Assembly: GCF_030409525.1 (NCBI RefSeq) | Contig: NZ_JAUFQB010000011.1 | Span: 1-64,000, forward strand | DNA: 64,000 nt | Source of the DNA: Kaistella yonginensis | GTDB taxonomy: Bacteria; Bacteroidota; Bacteroidia; Flavobacteriales; Weeksellaceae | Reading direction: 5' to 3' | Position numbers and translations under genes: made by a program | The notes under the pieces: model-generated | The model's input: only the letters and a program-made list of their open reading frames with translations | Database searches by the model: none | What the model was told of the DNA's origin: nothing | Part shown: piece by piece, positions 24,201-32,086 of the stretch | How the letters are laid out: each line of letters opens with the position of its first letter | How positions within the stretch are numbered: position 1 is the first letter of the stretch

Positions 24201-27200
24201 CAAAACTGTATAAATCTGCGATCGTATTAATGAAAATGCTTCCTTTCGGTACAGAACAAGTCGGCTGAATCGTGGTAACACTTGGTCGGCTGAGGTAAAA
24301 TTTATTAATCGATGCAGAAACGGTTTGGGAAATACAACCCGCACTATTTTTAATTAAAATATTATAATAGCCCGGCGTTGGATTAAGCAAAGAAGGATTT
24401 GTGCCCCACGTGACTCCATTATCAAAAGAATATTGAGCTCCTTGTGAAACCACCGTAATGCTTCCATTATTGCCACAAGTTGGCTGAACCACTTTTATTA
24501 AAGGTCGTGGCAGATAAAAAGTATTAATGTACACATTCAAATCATATGGATTTGAGGTGCAATTTTGTGCATTTTTTATGACAATATGAAAGGAGCCAGA
24601 AGTTAAGCCGGTTTTTTCATTCACCGTACTCCAAGTCTGTCCACCATCGAAACTATAAGCGCTTGCGGGAGTTACAATTTTGATGCTGCCTTTATTTCCA
24701 CAAGTGGGTTGTATGACTAAAATATCGGGTCTGGGTAAGTAAAATCTTGCTAAACTCACCGAAACACCATATGGAGCTGATTTACAATCCTGTGCATTTT
24801 TTATGCTGATATTGTAATAACCGTCGGCTAAATTGGTGAAATTGGGAGAAGTGCTCCATGTTTGCCCACCGTTGATGCTGTATTGCGCGGCCAGCGATGT
24901 AATGGATATGGTGCCACCCACGCCGCAAGTGGGTTGGGTATAAGTATAAGTCGGGTTGGGTAGGAAAAAATCAGAAATATTTACCCAGGTATAATTGGAA
25001 GTACAAGTTCCTTTTTTAATTTTAATGTAATAATTATTTGGCGCAAGATTGGTAAAAATCGGCGAAGTAACCCAAGTATTTCCTTCATTAATACTATAGA
25101 AATCTGCAGGAGTGGTAATGGTAATCGAGCCCAAAGTCCCACAAACCGGCTGAATAGCCGTATAAGACGGCTCTGCCAAATCGGTCGTATTTAAATAAAC
25201 AGCGATCGGATTCGATTTGCAATTCTGAGTGTTTTTGGTTACCAAATAATAACTTGCGGCAACTAGATTATCGAAAACTGGTGTAGTTACCCAGGTGTAA
25301 CCATTATCGATACTATAAAAATCTGCTGCAGAGGTGAAAGTAATATTTCCGATATTACCACAACTTGGACTGGTGGCAATATACGTGGGCTCATTTAAAT
25401 ACGCTGAATTCAAATAAACATAATTGCTTTCCGATACACAATTCAGTGCATTTTTGACCATCACGGTATAACTTGTTCCGATTAGATTATTATAGACATT
25501 ATTGGTAGACCAAGTTGCCCCTCCATTAATACTATAAAAACTCGCGGACGTAGTAATGGTGATGGATCCTTTCGTCGTACACGTTGGTTGTACTACCGTA
25601 GCAGTTGGTGCAGGGAGTTTTGGTTCATAGAGGTAAACACCTTGTGAATAGGAGGTACAGCCCAAGTTATTTTTGATCATCACTTGATAATTTCCAGCAG
25701 GAACACTTTTACTGTTGGTAGTTACCCAAGTTGCACCATTATCAAAACTGTAAAAATCTGCCACGGAATTGATGGTAATTGTACCATTACCAGCGCATAT
25801 AGGTTGAATTACACTGATATAAGGGGTGTCAAGTTTTGGGGGATATAAATTCACAGATTGCGATAGAGATAAACAACCCGCTGTATTTTTAAGTCGAATG
25901 GAGTAGGTTCCCACCGGCAAATCTTTCGTATTACTCGTCGACCATGTTGAACCATTATCGAAACTGTATAAATCTGCTTCCGTTTTTATGTAGATGGTTC
26001 CTAATTCTCCACAAGTAGGCTGAATAACATCGTAATCGGGGTAGGTATTCTGAAAAGGTTGCAGGTAAATACTTTGAAAATAAGAAGTACATCCTAAACT
26101 ATTTTTAATTCCGATGGAAAAATTCCCGGATAATACATTCGATAAAACATTAGAAGTTACCCACGTTTGTCCTCCATTGAAAGTATAAAAATCTGCTGGC
26201 GTATTGATCGTGATGCTTCCAGCAACAGTACATGCCGGATTCTTCACTGAAAAATCGGGATTTCCGAGGGTGTTACTTTGTATTAAAATAACCGCAGGAT
26301 TAGAAATACAACCGGCAATATCTTTCGTTCTGATGGTGTACGTTCCAGGTTGAAGTTGATCAATCGTAGCGCTGTTTACCCAAGTTGTACCATCATCAAA
26401 ACTGTAAAATGCTGCAGTTGAGGCAATCGTAATACTTCCGGTATCGCCACAAAATCTTGGCTGTATCGCTGAATAATAAGGATATGGAGTTAAGGAGGAA
26501 ACGATGGTTACCGATTGTGCATAGGATGTACAACCCTTCAGGGTTTTTATCATCACCTGATAAGTTCCAGGATATAACCCAGATTTCACTGGATTTGTTC
26601 CCCAAGTTTGTCCGTTATCAAAACTGTATTCCGATGCAATTGACGTTACTTTGATGGTTCCCGACGACACAAAACAAGAAGGTTGTGTAATTTCTAAAGT
26701 CGGCGTTACTGCAGTTTGGCTCGGTTCTATTACTACGGTCGCGGTACTCGCACAACCAAAACTATCGGTGACCGTTACGGTGTAAGTTCCGATATTGCTA
26801 ATGGTGATATTCTGTGTAGTTTCTCCAGTACTCCATACATAAGTTGCACCTGAGGAAGCTTTCAATTCGGTACTTCCGGAACACACATTCAAAATCCCAG
26901 AAATAGTTGCGGTCGGATTTTTAACTTCAACATTTACTGGAATAATTTTGTAACAACCCGGATCTTTAGAAACTCTGATGTATATAATTGCCGAGGCAGA
27001 ATTATAACTTGTGAAATTGGCAATTGCATTGGTATTGTTAAAGGCGTCGTTATAATTTTTAAAATAAGTAAAACTAAGACCACTTGTAGAAACAACGACT
27101 TGATTATTAAAATTGGTGAGGTTAAAATCCTCTGAACCATCTTTATTCGTATCACATTTTGAAACTTTTGCAGTCTGCACCACAAGGTTACACCCGGAGG

Positions 27201-28482
27201 AACAATTTAGAAAACTAATATCCCACCCATCATTGGCATCGGGATCATTAGCCGAGGCGAAAATTTGGGTATTGCCACTGCTTCCACAACCTCCTGCAGA
27301 ACCTGCAACATCGAAATCAGCATTGACTCCCACATTATAATTGCCACTGGTAATATTTGGGAAATCCTGCGCTAAAAGCGAAAAACAGAATTTTTTGTTG
27401 ACCGTATCCAAACTCGAGGTGGTAGCGCTGGTGTAAACTACATTTCCGGTCGCATCGTAAACCTTTAAAGTCAATTTTTTTAAAGTAGCCGTAATCCCGC
27501 CCGAATTTGGCAAAGTGTAATTTCCGCAAACGCTGATCGGAAGCGTAGGACAAACCGCATACAATGGATCCAATGTTACGGATCCTACAAAATTTTCATT
27601 CGATTGAAGCAGACAGATGTCATCAACATAAGCATAGCCGAAATGACCACCTAATCCACAACGGGATGCCATAAATTCTACCGTAAATTCTTCGTTATTG
27701 GGAATAGACGAAATATCTAAAATTCCCGATTGCCAATTGGCGGTGTAGAGCGTTACGTAACCATAACCACCTTCTGGAACCTTGGTGAATATGCAATTTT
27801 TCTCATCTCCAACCAAACAAAATTCACTGACGACTTTTTTGTTTTTATCCAGAATTCTGGCTTTGAAAAATGCTTGATTATCGGTATGGCTCGTATCATA
27901 AACCGATTGAAGTATGGCTTTATAATTAAATTTTAAGAAATTTTCGTTGTTGGTTTTAAATCTTTTTCCTTGTACAATAGAGCCATAAGTAGAGGAGCTT
28001 TCATGATTGATTTTCAACGCATATTGGTCAAATGCTTTTATATCTCCCATATAACGATCGAAAAGATTGGCAGGGACGGAAGTTGCCATCACGTAAGTAC
28101 TGGCAGGATTGTATTGGGGAATAGCAGTGTCGCCCGTATTTGAAATCGATTTACATTGCGTTGGTCCCGGTGGATCACCGATATTGTAAAGGAAATTTTT
28201 AATGAAATTGGTTCCGCCTATGTTTTCAACTTGCTCGAAACCTCCATTCGTACACATTTCTACCGGAATTTGTGTTGCTTTTTGCATGTTCAATTTTTCC
28301 AACTGAATTTGGCGATTTCTTTCTTGTAAGAATTTTATTTTTTCGGAGTTGTTGGTAATAATTTTACCAGACGCATTTTCGAACATGCCATTCCGAAGGT
28401 AATTCGAGGTATCAAGCGGAATTTTTTGGGCAAATGATTTTTGAAAAAAGCATAGGATGATTAACAGGTAAAATTTCTTCAT
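21274..28482 (-). CDS. Giant type IX-secreted adhesin with 18 tandem repeats and a type B C-terminal domain
   Basis: 2402 residues. Signal peptide 1-19 (ending QKSFAQ); residues about 75-300 form a Cys-containing jelly-roll-like region (MCTNGGFEQVE, AYVDDICLL); 300-590 is a beta-rich part ending in a PKD/Ig-like unit (YVWSTGETTQNITISNIGTY). From about 600 to 1930 come 18 repeats of 70-77 residues following G-[ST]-I-x-I-x-T-x-A-x-x-YSFDNGxTW, a PGTYxIxIKN segment, a GCxS cysteine and a closing QPTC. Two Ig-like units (ILWYSTISGG, IKWYSSISAS) follow, and then other beta domains. The last 90 residues, with VFTPNADGVNDEW, VIDRFG, GEYLSRNLPTGNYWY and GYVTLKNRN, match the gliding-motility-associated type B sorting domain. 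It is probably a cell-surface or secreted adhesin. It is monocistronic. Confidence 0.92.
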   Translation of the reverse strand: MKKFYLLIILCFFQKSFAQKIPLDTSNYLRNGMFENASGKIITNNSEKIKFLQERNRQIQLEKLNMQKATQIPVEMCTNGGFEQVENIGGTNFIKNFLYNIGDPPGPTQCKSISNTGDTAIPQYNPASTYVMATSVPANLFDRYMGDIKAFDQYALKINHESSSTYGSIVQGKRFKTNNENFLKFNYKAILQSVYDTSHTDNQAFFKARILDKNKKVVSEFCLVGDEKNCIFTKVPEGGYGYVTLYTANWQSGILDISSIPNNEEFTVEFMASRCGLGGHFGYAYVDDICLLQSNENFVGSVTLDPLYAVCPTLPISVCGNYTLPNSGGITATLKKLTLKVYDATGNVVYTSATTSSLDTVNKKFCFSLLAQDFPNITSGNYNVGVNADFDVAGSAGGCGSSGNTQIFASANDPDANDGWDISFLNCSSGCNLVVQTAKVSKCDTNKDGSEDFNLTNFNNQVVVSTSGLSFTYFKNYNDAFNNTNAIANFTSYNSASAIIYIRVSKDPGCYKIIPVNVEVKNPTATISGILNVCSGSTELKASSGATYVWSTGETTQNITISNIGTYTVTVTDSFGCASTATVVIEPSQTAVTPTLEITQPSCFVSSGTIKVTSIASEYSFDNGQTWGTNPVKSGLYPGTYQVMIKTLKGCTSYAQSVTIVSSLTPYPYYSAIQPRFCGDTGSITIASTAAFYSFDDGTTWVNSATIDQLQPGTYTIRTKDIAGCISNPAVILIQSNTLGNPDFSVKNPACTVAGSITINTPADFYTFNGGQTWVTSNVLSNVLSGNFSIGIKNSLGCTSYFQSIYLQPFQNTYPDYDVIQPTCGELGTIYIKTEADLYSFDNGSTWSTSNTKDLPVGTYSIRLKNTAGCLSLSQSVNLYPPKLDTPYISVIQPICAGNGTITINSVADFYSFDNGATWVTTNSKSVPAGNYQVMIKNNLGCTSYSQGVYLYEPKLPAPTATVVQPTCTTKGSITITTSASFYSINGGATWSTNNVYNNLIGTSYTVMVKNALNCVSESNYVYLNSAYLNEPTYIATSPSCGNIGNITFTSAADFYSIDNGYTWVTTPVFDNLVAASYYLVTKNTQNCKSNPIAVYLNTTDLAEPSYTAIQPVCGTLGSITITTPADFYSINEGNTWVTSPIFTNLAPNNYYIKIKKGTCTSNYTWVNISDFFLPNPTYTYTQPTCGVGGTISITSLAAQYSINGGQTWSTSPNFTNLADGYYNISIKNAQDCKSAPYGVSVSLARFYLPRPDILVIQPTCGNKGSIKIVTPASAYSFDGGQTWSTVNEKTGLTSGSFHIVIKNAQNCTSNPYDLNVYINTFYLPRPLIKVVQPTCGNNGSITVVSQGAQYSFDNGVTWGTNPSLLNPTPGYYNILIKNSAGCISQTVSASINKFYLSRPSVTTIQPTCSVPKGSIFINTIADLYSFDNGITWTTNPVKNNLNPGNYNILVKNSSGCMSESSYAYIYSAPSIPPTPAVTVIHPTQCDATNGSITITTPGSSYSFNDGATWSTIPVKKNIGSGTYIVKIKNNSSTCESASVAVTLNSGINIAAPSFSVTQPTCSVSTGSITITTSAATYSFDDGLTFIYADTKTGLSPGTYKIKIKNAAGCISDGATAVVTTPAPLPAPSFMIAQPDCTNSLGSIEITTPAAEYSFDNGLTYVTSKTKPNLGPGTYNLMIKDSAGCTSLAGIATVNVQPTTPTAPQVSIAHPSGCTASTGTITVISAAGFYSFDDGITWLTSASANLSPGTYHVKIKLTVNGCPSPATTATVDVPPNAPALPLFAIAQPSSCVNPLGTITISSTENQYSFDNGVSYSSNATSGLLSPGIYLLKVKNSAGCESATVLATINVPADTPKKPTATVQQIDCTNPSAKITINENAAQYSIDDGISWQNSNAFTGLLPKTYLIKIKNALGCESVATSIVINIFNNPTPKPLVNTSQSFCVQQNATVANITATGTNILWYSTISGGNSIPNNTALSNGNIYYATQTINFCESERTPVFVNIITTAAPIGNSVQTFCISQNATLTHLLVSGTQIKWYSSISASSTLPNNTQLQDGVTYYATQTSENCESVARLPVKVTLVTTNIPASDFSAPALCSDENGTKKIDLTTYQTNLVANSASYTYKFYNQNNQVIPDPTNHTLQTGLNKIFVELNSTTGCSAKVQLSIQLNASPIVNLPATAEYCPEEFVKIDAGVQPANTTFTWTFNGNPVSTQQVITADKNGKYEVTVTHISGCSTTKSVSVKKVELPIITDIRIENSTVQIIATGVGILEYSVDNIQWQTSNYFYNVPNGNHTAYVRSGLQNCAVAERDFTIFKINNVFTPNADGVNDEWKIEGIENYPGSKVRVIDRFGTVVLDKTVKGPFSWNGEYLSRNLPTGNYWYYITLSDGRILTGYVTLKNRN
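22690..26690 (-). repeat. Coding region of 18 diverged protein repeats in the adhesin
   Basis: Each unit is about 210-230 bp and encodes one YSFDNGxTW-type module with two cysteines at fixed positions. Units are clearly related in protein but diverged in DNA. No long identical stretch was noticed, so the array looks old and stable rather than freshly amplified. Confidence 0.85.
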
Positions 28483-28500
28483 TCAAGTAAATTTAATCAG

Positions 28501-28508
28501 CAAAAATA
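28501..28508 (-). promoter_or_regulatory. -7 element for the adhesin gene
   Basis: Minus-strand TATTTTTG, 18 bp before the adhesin ATG, in a very A-rich leader. Confidence 0.45.
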
Positions 28509-28721
28509 ATGTTAAAAACTTCTTAAAATAAACTTAAAAAAAGCTTAACAAATATAAATAAAAAATGAATTTGAAAGAAACATAATTTTAAAAAAAAACA
28601 GAGTAAAAACCTGTTTGCTTAGAGAAATATTTTGAGTAATTACTTGCATTGAGAATTTGTCTGTAGAACTCCTCTATGATTTTTTTCGTTTCTTTTTTGA
28701 AAAAAAATATTTGTTCTGATG

Positions 28722-28874
28722 TTAAAAATTTTTGACTATCGAACGCGAATTGGTTTGGTTGAATAACGGATCATGTTTCAAATGCTCCATTTTATTTAAA
28801 GAATATAATTCCTGAATTTTTTCTCCTATGTATTTTGCATCAAAAAGATAAGATGAAATCCTATGAAACTCCAC
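28722..28874 (-). CDS. Possible 50-residue ORF or C-terminal gene remnant
   Basis: A minus-strand frame from GTG (28874-28872) to TAA (28722-28724) encodes 50 residues with ordinary protein-like composition (FDAKYIGEKIQELYSLNKM, HLKHDPLFNQTNSRS), unlike the surrounding noncoding AT-rich DNA. An in-frame TGA directly precedes the GTG. No promoter element is seen upstream. It could be a small gene, or the decayed end of a larger one. No family recognised. Confidence 0.25.
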   Translation of the reverse strand: MEFHRISSYLFDAKYIGEKIQELYSLNKMEHLKHDPLFNQTNSRSIVKNF

Positions 28875-28883
28875 TCAACGAAT

Positions 28884-28904
28884 GAAAAAAAGCCACGAAG
28901 TGGC
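28884..28904 (-). terminator. Terminator of the thioesterase gene
   Basis: GCCAC (28892-28896) pairs with GTGGC (28900-28904). On the minus strand the stem is followed by seven T. Located 60 bp past the thioesterase stop. Confidence 0.6.
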
Positions 28905-28963
28905 GAAATCAAAAAATCATAAAAAACGCCACTAAAAACCGGCATATTTTAAGAGAAAAACAT

Positions 28964-29428
28964 TTACAAAAACCGTTTCATCTCTTCCTCAATTTGTTTG
29001 CGCAAATCCATCAATTTTATCGCATATTGTTCCAACTGTTTTTCTTGCTCGGTTTTCGGTTGAAACTTTGGGACTTCCACAGAATTTCCCTCATCATCAA
29101 CCGCTACAAATACAATAATACAGTGTGTTTTTTTCTCGAAATCTTTTCTTTTAATGTTCCTAGAAAAAACATTAATCGCAATATGCATACTTGTTTTCCC
29201 CGTGTAAATAACCTCGGCCTCCACCTTTACAATATGACCGATTTTGATGGGTGAATAAAACCGAATTCCACCCACATAAACCGTTACGCAATAACTTGAA
29301 GCCCATGAACTTGCACAAGCATAACCGGCTTGATCAATCCATTTCATCACACTTCCACCATGAACATTGCCTCCATAGTTAACATCACTCGGTTCCGAGA
29401 TAAACTGAAAAACTGTTTTATTTTGCAT
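28964..29428 (-). CDS. Acyl-CoA thioesterase, hotdog fold
   Basis: 154 residues of the YciA/BACH-like acyl-CoA thioesterase family, hydrolysing acyl-CoA to free acid and CoA in the cytosol. The hotdog signature is visible: NYGGNVHGGSVMKWIDQAG (with the catalytic-type Asp), YVGGIRFYSPIKIGHIVKVEAEV and YTGKTSMHIAINVFSRN. A charged helix (QEKQLEQYAIKLMDLRKQIEEE) extends the C-terminus. The gene is monocistronic. Chain-length preference cannot be told. Confidence 0.88.
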   Translation of the reverse strand: MQNKTVFQFISEPSDVNYGGNVHGGSVMKWIDQAGYACASSWASSYCVTVYVGGIRFYSPIKIGHIVKVEAEVIYTGKTSMHIAINVFSRNIKRKDFEKKTHCIIVFVAVDDEGNSVEVPKFQPKTEQEKQLEQYAIKLMDLRKQIEEEMKRFL

Positions 29429-29485
29429 AAAATCTTATTTGATATTAAAGATATTCATTAATTTTTAAAATGTTTAATTTATTCC

Positions 29486-29493
29486 TAAATTTG
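29486..29493 (+). promoter_or_regulatory. -7 element almost touching the start of the ArsC-like gene
   Basis: TAAATTTG ends 4 bp before the ATG at 29498. If transcription starts about 5-8 bp downstream of the element the mRNA would be leaderless or nearly so. Confidence 0.45.
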
Positions 29494-29497
29494 AAAC

Positions 29498-29851
29498 ATG
29501 CAAAAAATATTTTACCTGAAAACCTGCGGAACGTGTACCAAAATTATGAACAAATTCGACCTTTCGTATTGGGAACTGCGCGAACTGAAAAGTACGCCGG
29601 TTACGAAAGATGACTTGGCTCAAATGTATGCCCACACCAAATCATATGAATCGCTTTTTAGTAGAAGATCAACGCAGATTAAAACAAGAAATATTGATGT
29701 TAAAGCTTTAACAGAAAAAAATTTCAGGGATTTAATATTAGACCATTATTCTTTTTTAAAACGGCCAGTATTTCTTACTAATAACGAAATTTTCATCGGA
29801 AATGAAAAGAAAAATATTGTAGAGTTAGAACAATTTTTCAAAACGAAATAA
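29498..29851 (+). CDS. ArsC/Spx-family thioredoxin-fold protein
   Basis: 117 residues with the ArsC-like fold. The N-terminal redox motif is CGTC (LKTCGTCTKIM); later come LRELKSTPVTKDDL, LFSRRSTQ and the C-terminal LKRPVFLTNNEIFIG, which corresponds to the cis-proline loop of the family (RPVxx). Members are arsenate reductases, Spx-like RNA-polymerase-binding regulators or uncharacterised reductases. The CxxC rather than a single active Cys and the absence of other ars genes make a general thiol reductase or Spx-like role as likely as arsenate reduction. It is coupled to the next gene by a TAATG overlap. Confidence 0.8.
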   Translation: MQKIFYLKTCGTCTKIMNKFDLSYWELRELKSTPVTKDDLAQMYAHTKSYESLFSRRSTQIKTRNIDVKALTEKNFRDLILDHYSFLKRPVFLTNNEIFIGNEKKNIVELEQFFKTK

Positions 29852-30183
29852 TGCGATTTTTAATACTGCTGTTGTTTTCGATTCAATTGTCTGCACAAGC
29901 GGTTTACAAAACACCAGCAGGTGCAAAATATCATTTGTCGACGTGTAGAATGGTGAAGAATGTCTCATCCTCCATAGCTCTAGAAGATGCGCTGAAGAGT
30001 GGCCTGATACCATGTAAAATCTGTCGCCCTCCTTTTCGCAAGATCGATGAACCAATTTCTCCACCCAAAAAAATGGCGGGTGTAAATTCTCCTAATCAAT
30101 GTCATGCTCAGACAAAAGCCGGGTCCCGTTGCAAACGAACCACTAAAATAGGAAATGACTTCTGCTTTCAGCATTTGCCTTAA
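29851..30183 (+). CDS. Small exported Cys/His-rich protein with two putative metal-binding modules
   Basis: 110 residues. A signal peptide (1-15, LLLFSIQLSAQA) is followed by a module KYHLSTCRMVKN...LIPCKICRP, resembling small Ada-type zinc-binding modules, a Pro-rich linker, and a C-terminal motif QCHAQTKAGSRCKR...DFCFQHLP with Cys/Cys/Cys/His spacing like DUF5763. All potential ligands are intact. It shares a base with the stop of the ArsC-like gene, so the two are coexpressed, suggesting a thiol/metal link. Function unknown. Confidence 0.72.
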   Translation: MRFLILLLFSIQLSAQAVYKTPAGAKYHLSTCRMVKNVSSSIALEDALKSGLIPCKICRPPFRKIDEPISPPKKMAGVNSPNQCHAQTKAGSRCKRTTKIGNDFCFQHLP

Positions 30184-30184
30184 A

Positions 30185-30213
30185 AAAATATCCCATCGAG
30201 GATGAGATATTTT
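30185..30213. terminator. Bidirectional terminator
   Basis: AAAATATC (30185-30192) pairs with GATATTTT (30206-30213), with further imperfect inner pairing. Sits between convergent genes. Confidence 0.65.
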
Positions 30214-30219
30214 GTCTTT

Positions 30220-30669
30220 TTACTTGTTCAACTTTCGCTCAAGCACGTTGTACACCCCTATGCTTACTAGCGCTCCCAAAAGATAATAACCCGTCGTCAT
30301 CCATTTTTTCTGATTGGTGTCTGTGGCGTTATTATTACCGAGCAATTGATCTGCTAAACCAATTGTTCCCGCTGCGCCCAATAATCCAGTTCCTAAGGTT
30401 TTAGAAATAATTTGCGTCGTGTTGGTTGAAGTAGCTAGCGTTGAAAATAATAACGCATTCGATAAAATATTCCCACCCATTGCCGCAGCATATACTTCTT
30501 CTTCGTCTGTTGGTTGTAAATTTGCCTTGTCCAAAGATGCGCGAACCGCAACTTCACCCACCTCTTCCAAATTGGGTGCCTCGGAACTGTATTTTTTAAA
30601 AATTTGATGAACTGCGGTAAGCGCTAATGAGCCTGCTAAGCCAGCGAGGCTTCTGTTAATAAATGACAT
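30220..30669 (-). CDS. Hydrophobic small protein, unknown function
   Basis: 149 residues from the ATG at 30669 (MSFINRSLAGLAG); an in-frame upstream ATG at 30717 is less convincing. Three Gly/Ala/Leu-rich segments (LAGLAGSLALTAVHQIF, GTGLLGAAGTIGLADQLLG, YYLLGALVSIGVYNVL) suggest membrane association, with an acidic middle (EEVGEVAVRASLDKAN, TDEEEVYAAAMGGN). No family recognised. It is flanked by terminators on both sides, so it is transcribed alone. Confidence 0.65.
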   Translation of the reverse strand: MSFINRSLAGLAGSLALTAVHQIFKKYSSEAPNLEEVGEVAVRASLDKANLQPTDEEEVYAAAMGGNILSNALLFSTLATSTNTTQIISKTLGTGLLGAAGTIGLADQLLGNNNATDTNQKKWMTTGYYLLGALVSIGVYNVLERKLNK

Positions 30670-30720
30670 AATATTTAGATTTATTGTGAGCCAACAAGAC
30701 TGCGAAAACGATGCCATACA

Positions 30721-30753
30721 AAAAAAACAGCCTTTGATTACAGCTGTTTTTTT
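30721..30753. terminator. Terminator of gcvT
   Basis: AAAAAAACAGC (30721-30731) pairs with GCTGTTTTTTT (30743-30753), 20 bp past the gcvT stop codon. Confidence 0.75.
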
Positions 30754-30773
30754 AAATTTTCAATGGTAGTTTT

Positions 30774-31853
30774 TTAAATGAAAGGTGTCTTCACCACTTT
30801 CGCCGGCACATTCTTATTTCTAATTTGAATAAATATATCAGTATCCACTTTCATAAAATCTTTGGCCACATAAGCCAAGCCAATGCCAATTCCTTTCATC
30901 GGACTCATCGTGCCCGAGGTTACTTTTCCTATTTCGTTTCCTGCTGAATCTACTACCAAATAATCATGTCTTGGGATGGCTCTTTCCTGCATTTCAAAAC
31001 CGACTAATTTCCGTGTAATTCCTTCTTCTTTTTGTTTGGCAAAACGTTCCTTGTCTACAAATTCTTTGTCGAATTTCGTAATCCAGCCCAAGCCAGCTTC
31101 TAGGGGAGAAGTTGTGTCATCAATATCATTTCCGTACAGACAGAAACCTTTTTCTAAACGCAAAGTGTCTCTAGATGCTAAACCACAAGGAAGTAGTCCA
31201 AATTCCTCACCCGCTACATTAATCGCGTCCCAAAGTTTTACCGCGTCTTCATTGTTAAAATAAATTTCAAAACCTCCACTTCCTGTATAACCGGTATTGG
31301 AAATAATCACGTCGGAAACCCCTGCGACCGACCCCACCGAAAAATGGTAATAAGGCAGTTCAGAAAGATTGACCTCAGTTATTTTTTGCAACGTTTCGGT
31401 CGCTTTTGGACCTTGGATTGCCAACAATGACATTTCATCAGAAGCATTGGTTAATTTCGCTCCAAATTTCTCATTATATTTCGAAATGTGCGCCCAATCT
31501 TTCTCAATATTCGAAGCATTTACAACCACGAAATATTTCTCGTCTGTCATTTTATACACAATTAAATCATCTACAATTCCGCCATTTCCGTTCGGCAAAC
31601 ACGTGTATTGTGCTTTTCCATTTTCAAGGGTATTCACATTATTGGTGCCTACAAATTGCAATAAATCTTTTGCAGCAGGTCCTTCTACAAAAAACTGACC
31701 CATATGTGAGACATCAAAAACGCCTACTTTCTCACGAACTGCAAAATGTTCCTGCGTCACGCCCGTATACTGCACGGGCATTTCAAAACCAGCAAAAGGA
31801 ACCATTTTCGCGCCGAGCGACACATGTTTATCAAATAATGGAGTTTTTTTCAT
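30774..31853 (-). CDS. gcvT: Aminomethyltransferase, glycine cleavage system T protein
   Basis: GcvT transfers the aminomethyl carbon from the lipoyl H protein to tetrahydrofolate, releasing ammonia. The 359 residues show the family landmarks [51 protein letters not shown] with the folate-activating Asp, [40 protein letters not shown], and a C-terminal beta-barrel domain ([16 protein letters not shown]). Length is standard. gcvH and gcvP are not in the window. It is transcribed alone. Confidence 0.95.
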   Translation of the reverse strand: MKKTPLFDKHVSLGAKMVPFAGFEMPVQYTGVTQEHFAVREKVGVFDVSHMGQFFVEGPAAKDLLQFVGTNNVNTLENGKAQYTCLPNGNGGIVDDLIVYKMTDEKYFVVVNASNIEKDWAHISKYNEKFGAKLTNASDEMSLLAIQGPKATETLQKITEVNLSELPYYHFSVGSVAGVSDVIISNTGYTGSGGFEIYFNNEDAVKLWDAINVAGEEFGLLPCGLASRDTLRLEKGFCLYGNDIDDTTSPLEAGLGWITKFDKEFVDKERFAKQKEEGITRKLVGFEMQERAIPRHDYLVVDSAGNEIGKVTSGTMSPMKGIGIGLAYVAKDFMKVDTDIFIQIRNKNVPAKVVKTPFI

Positions 31854-31904
31854 AGTATCTTTTTCTTAATTTATTTTTTAGGAGCAACATGATTTTCGTT
31901 TCTT

Positions 31905-31982
31905 TCAAAACCCGTCCCGCTGTACGTTATATCCACTCACCACTTTCGTGGATTCGTGGGATGCCACTACCATCGGGGCTAG
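31905..31982. repeat. Dispersed palindromic (REP-like) element of Flavobacteriia
   Basis: This stretch is far richer in GC than its surroundings. It has a CCCGTCCCGCTGTACG... start, a central nested palindrome (CCAC at 31933-31936 and 31940-31943 with GTGG at 31948-31951 and 31956-31959) and a CATCGGGGCTAG end. I recall the frame 'cccg.ccgctgt.cg..atatc ... gatgcc.ct.c.atcggggct' as a recurring intergenic element in Flavobacterium and Chryseobacterium genomes. Whether it is mobile through a RAYT-type transposase is unknown. Confidence 0.55.
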
Positions 31983-32086
31983 GAGTGCAGTTGGTTACTA
32001 TATTATTGATTTATTTTTGATGCTGAAATAATTTTCTTTTTCATTATTCACTTTATATTTTCAACGAGCGGTTGATCATTTTTATT

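Larger units (their letters stand above)
28509..28963. other. AT-rich intergenic region upstream of the adhesin
   Basis: Apart from the adhesin promoter element, the small ORF at 28722-28874 and the thioesterase terminator at 28884-28904, I see no recognisable feature. It is very AT-rich with long A and T runs. Confidence 0.5.

Noticed and set aside
22690-26690. Regular short similarities resembling a CRISPR or tandem DNA repeat array
   Set aside because: The periodicity comes from a protein repeat within one continuous 2402-codon frame. DNA units are diverged and no spacer-repeat alternation exists.
31905-31982. Possible rRNA or tRNA fragment because of high GC
   Set aside because: No rRNA signature. 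It has the palindromic plan of a dispersed element.
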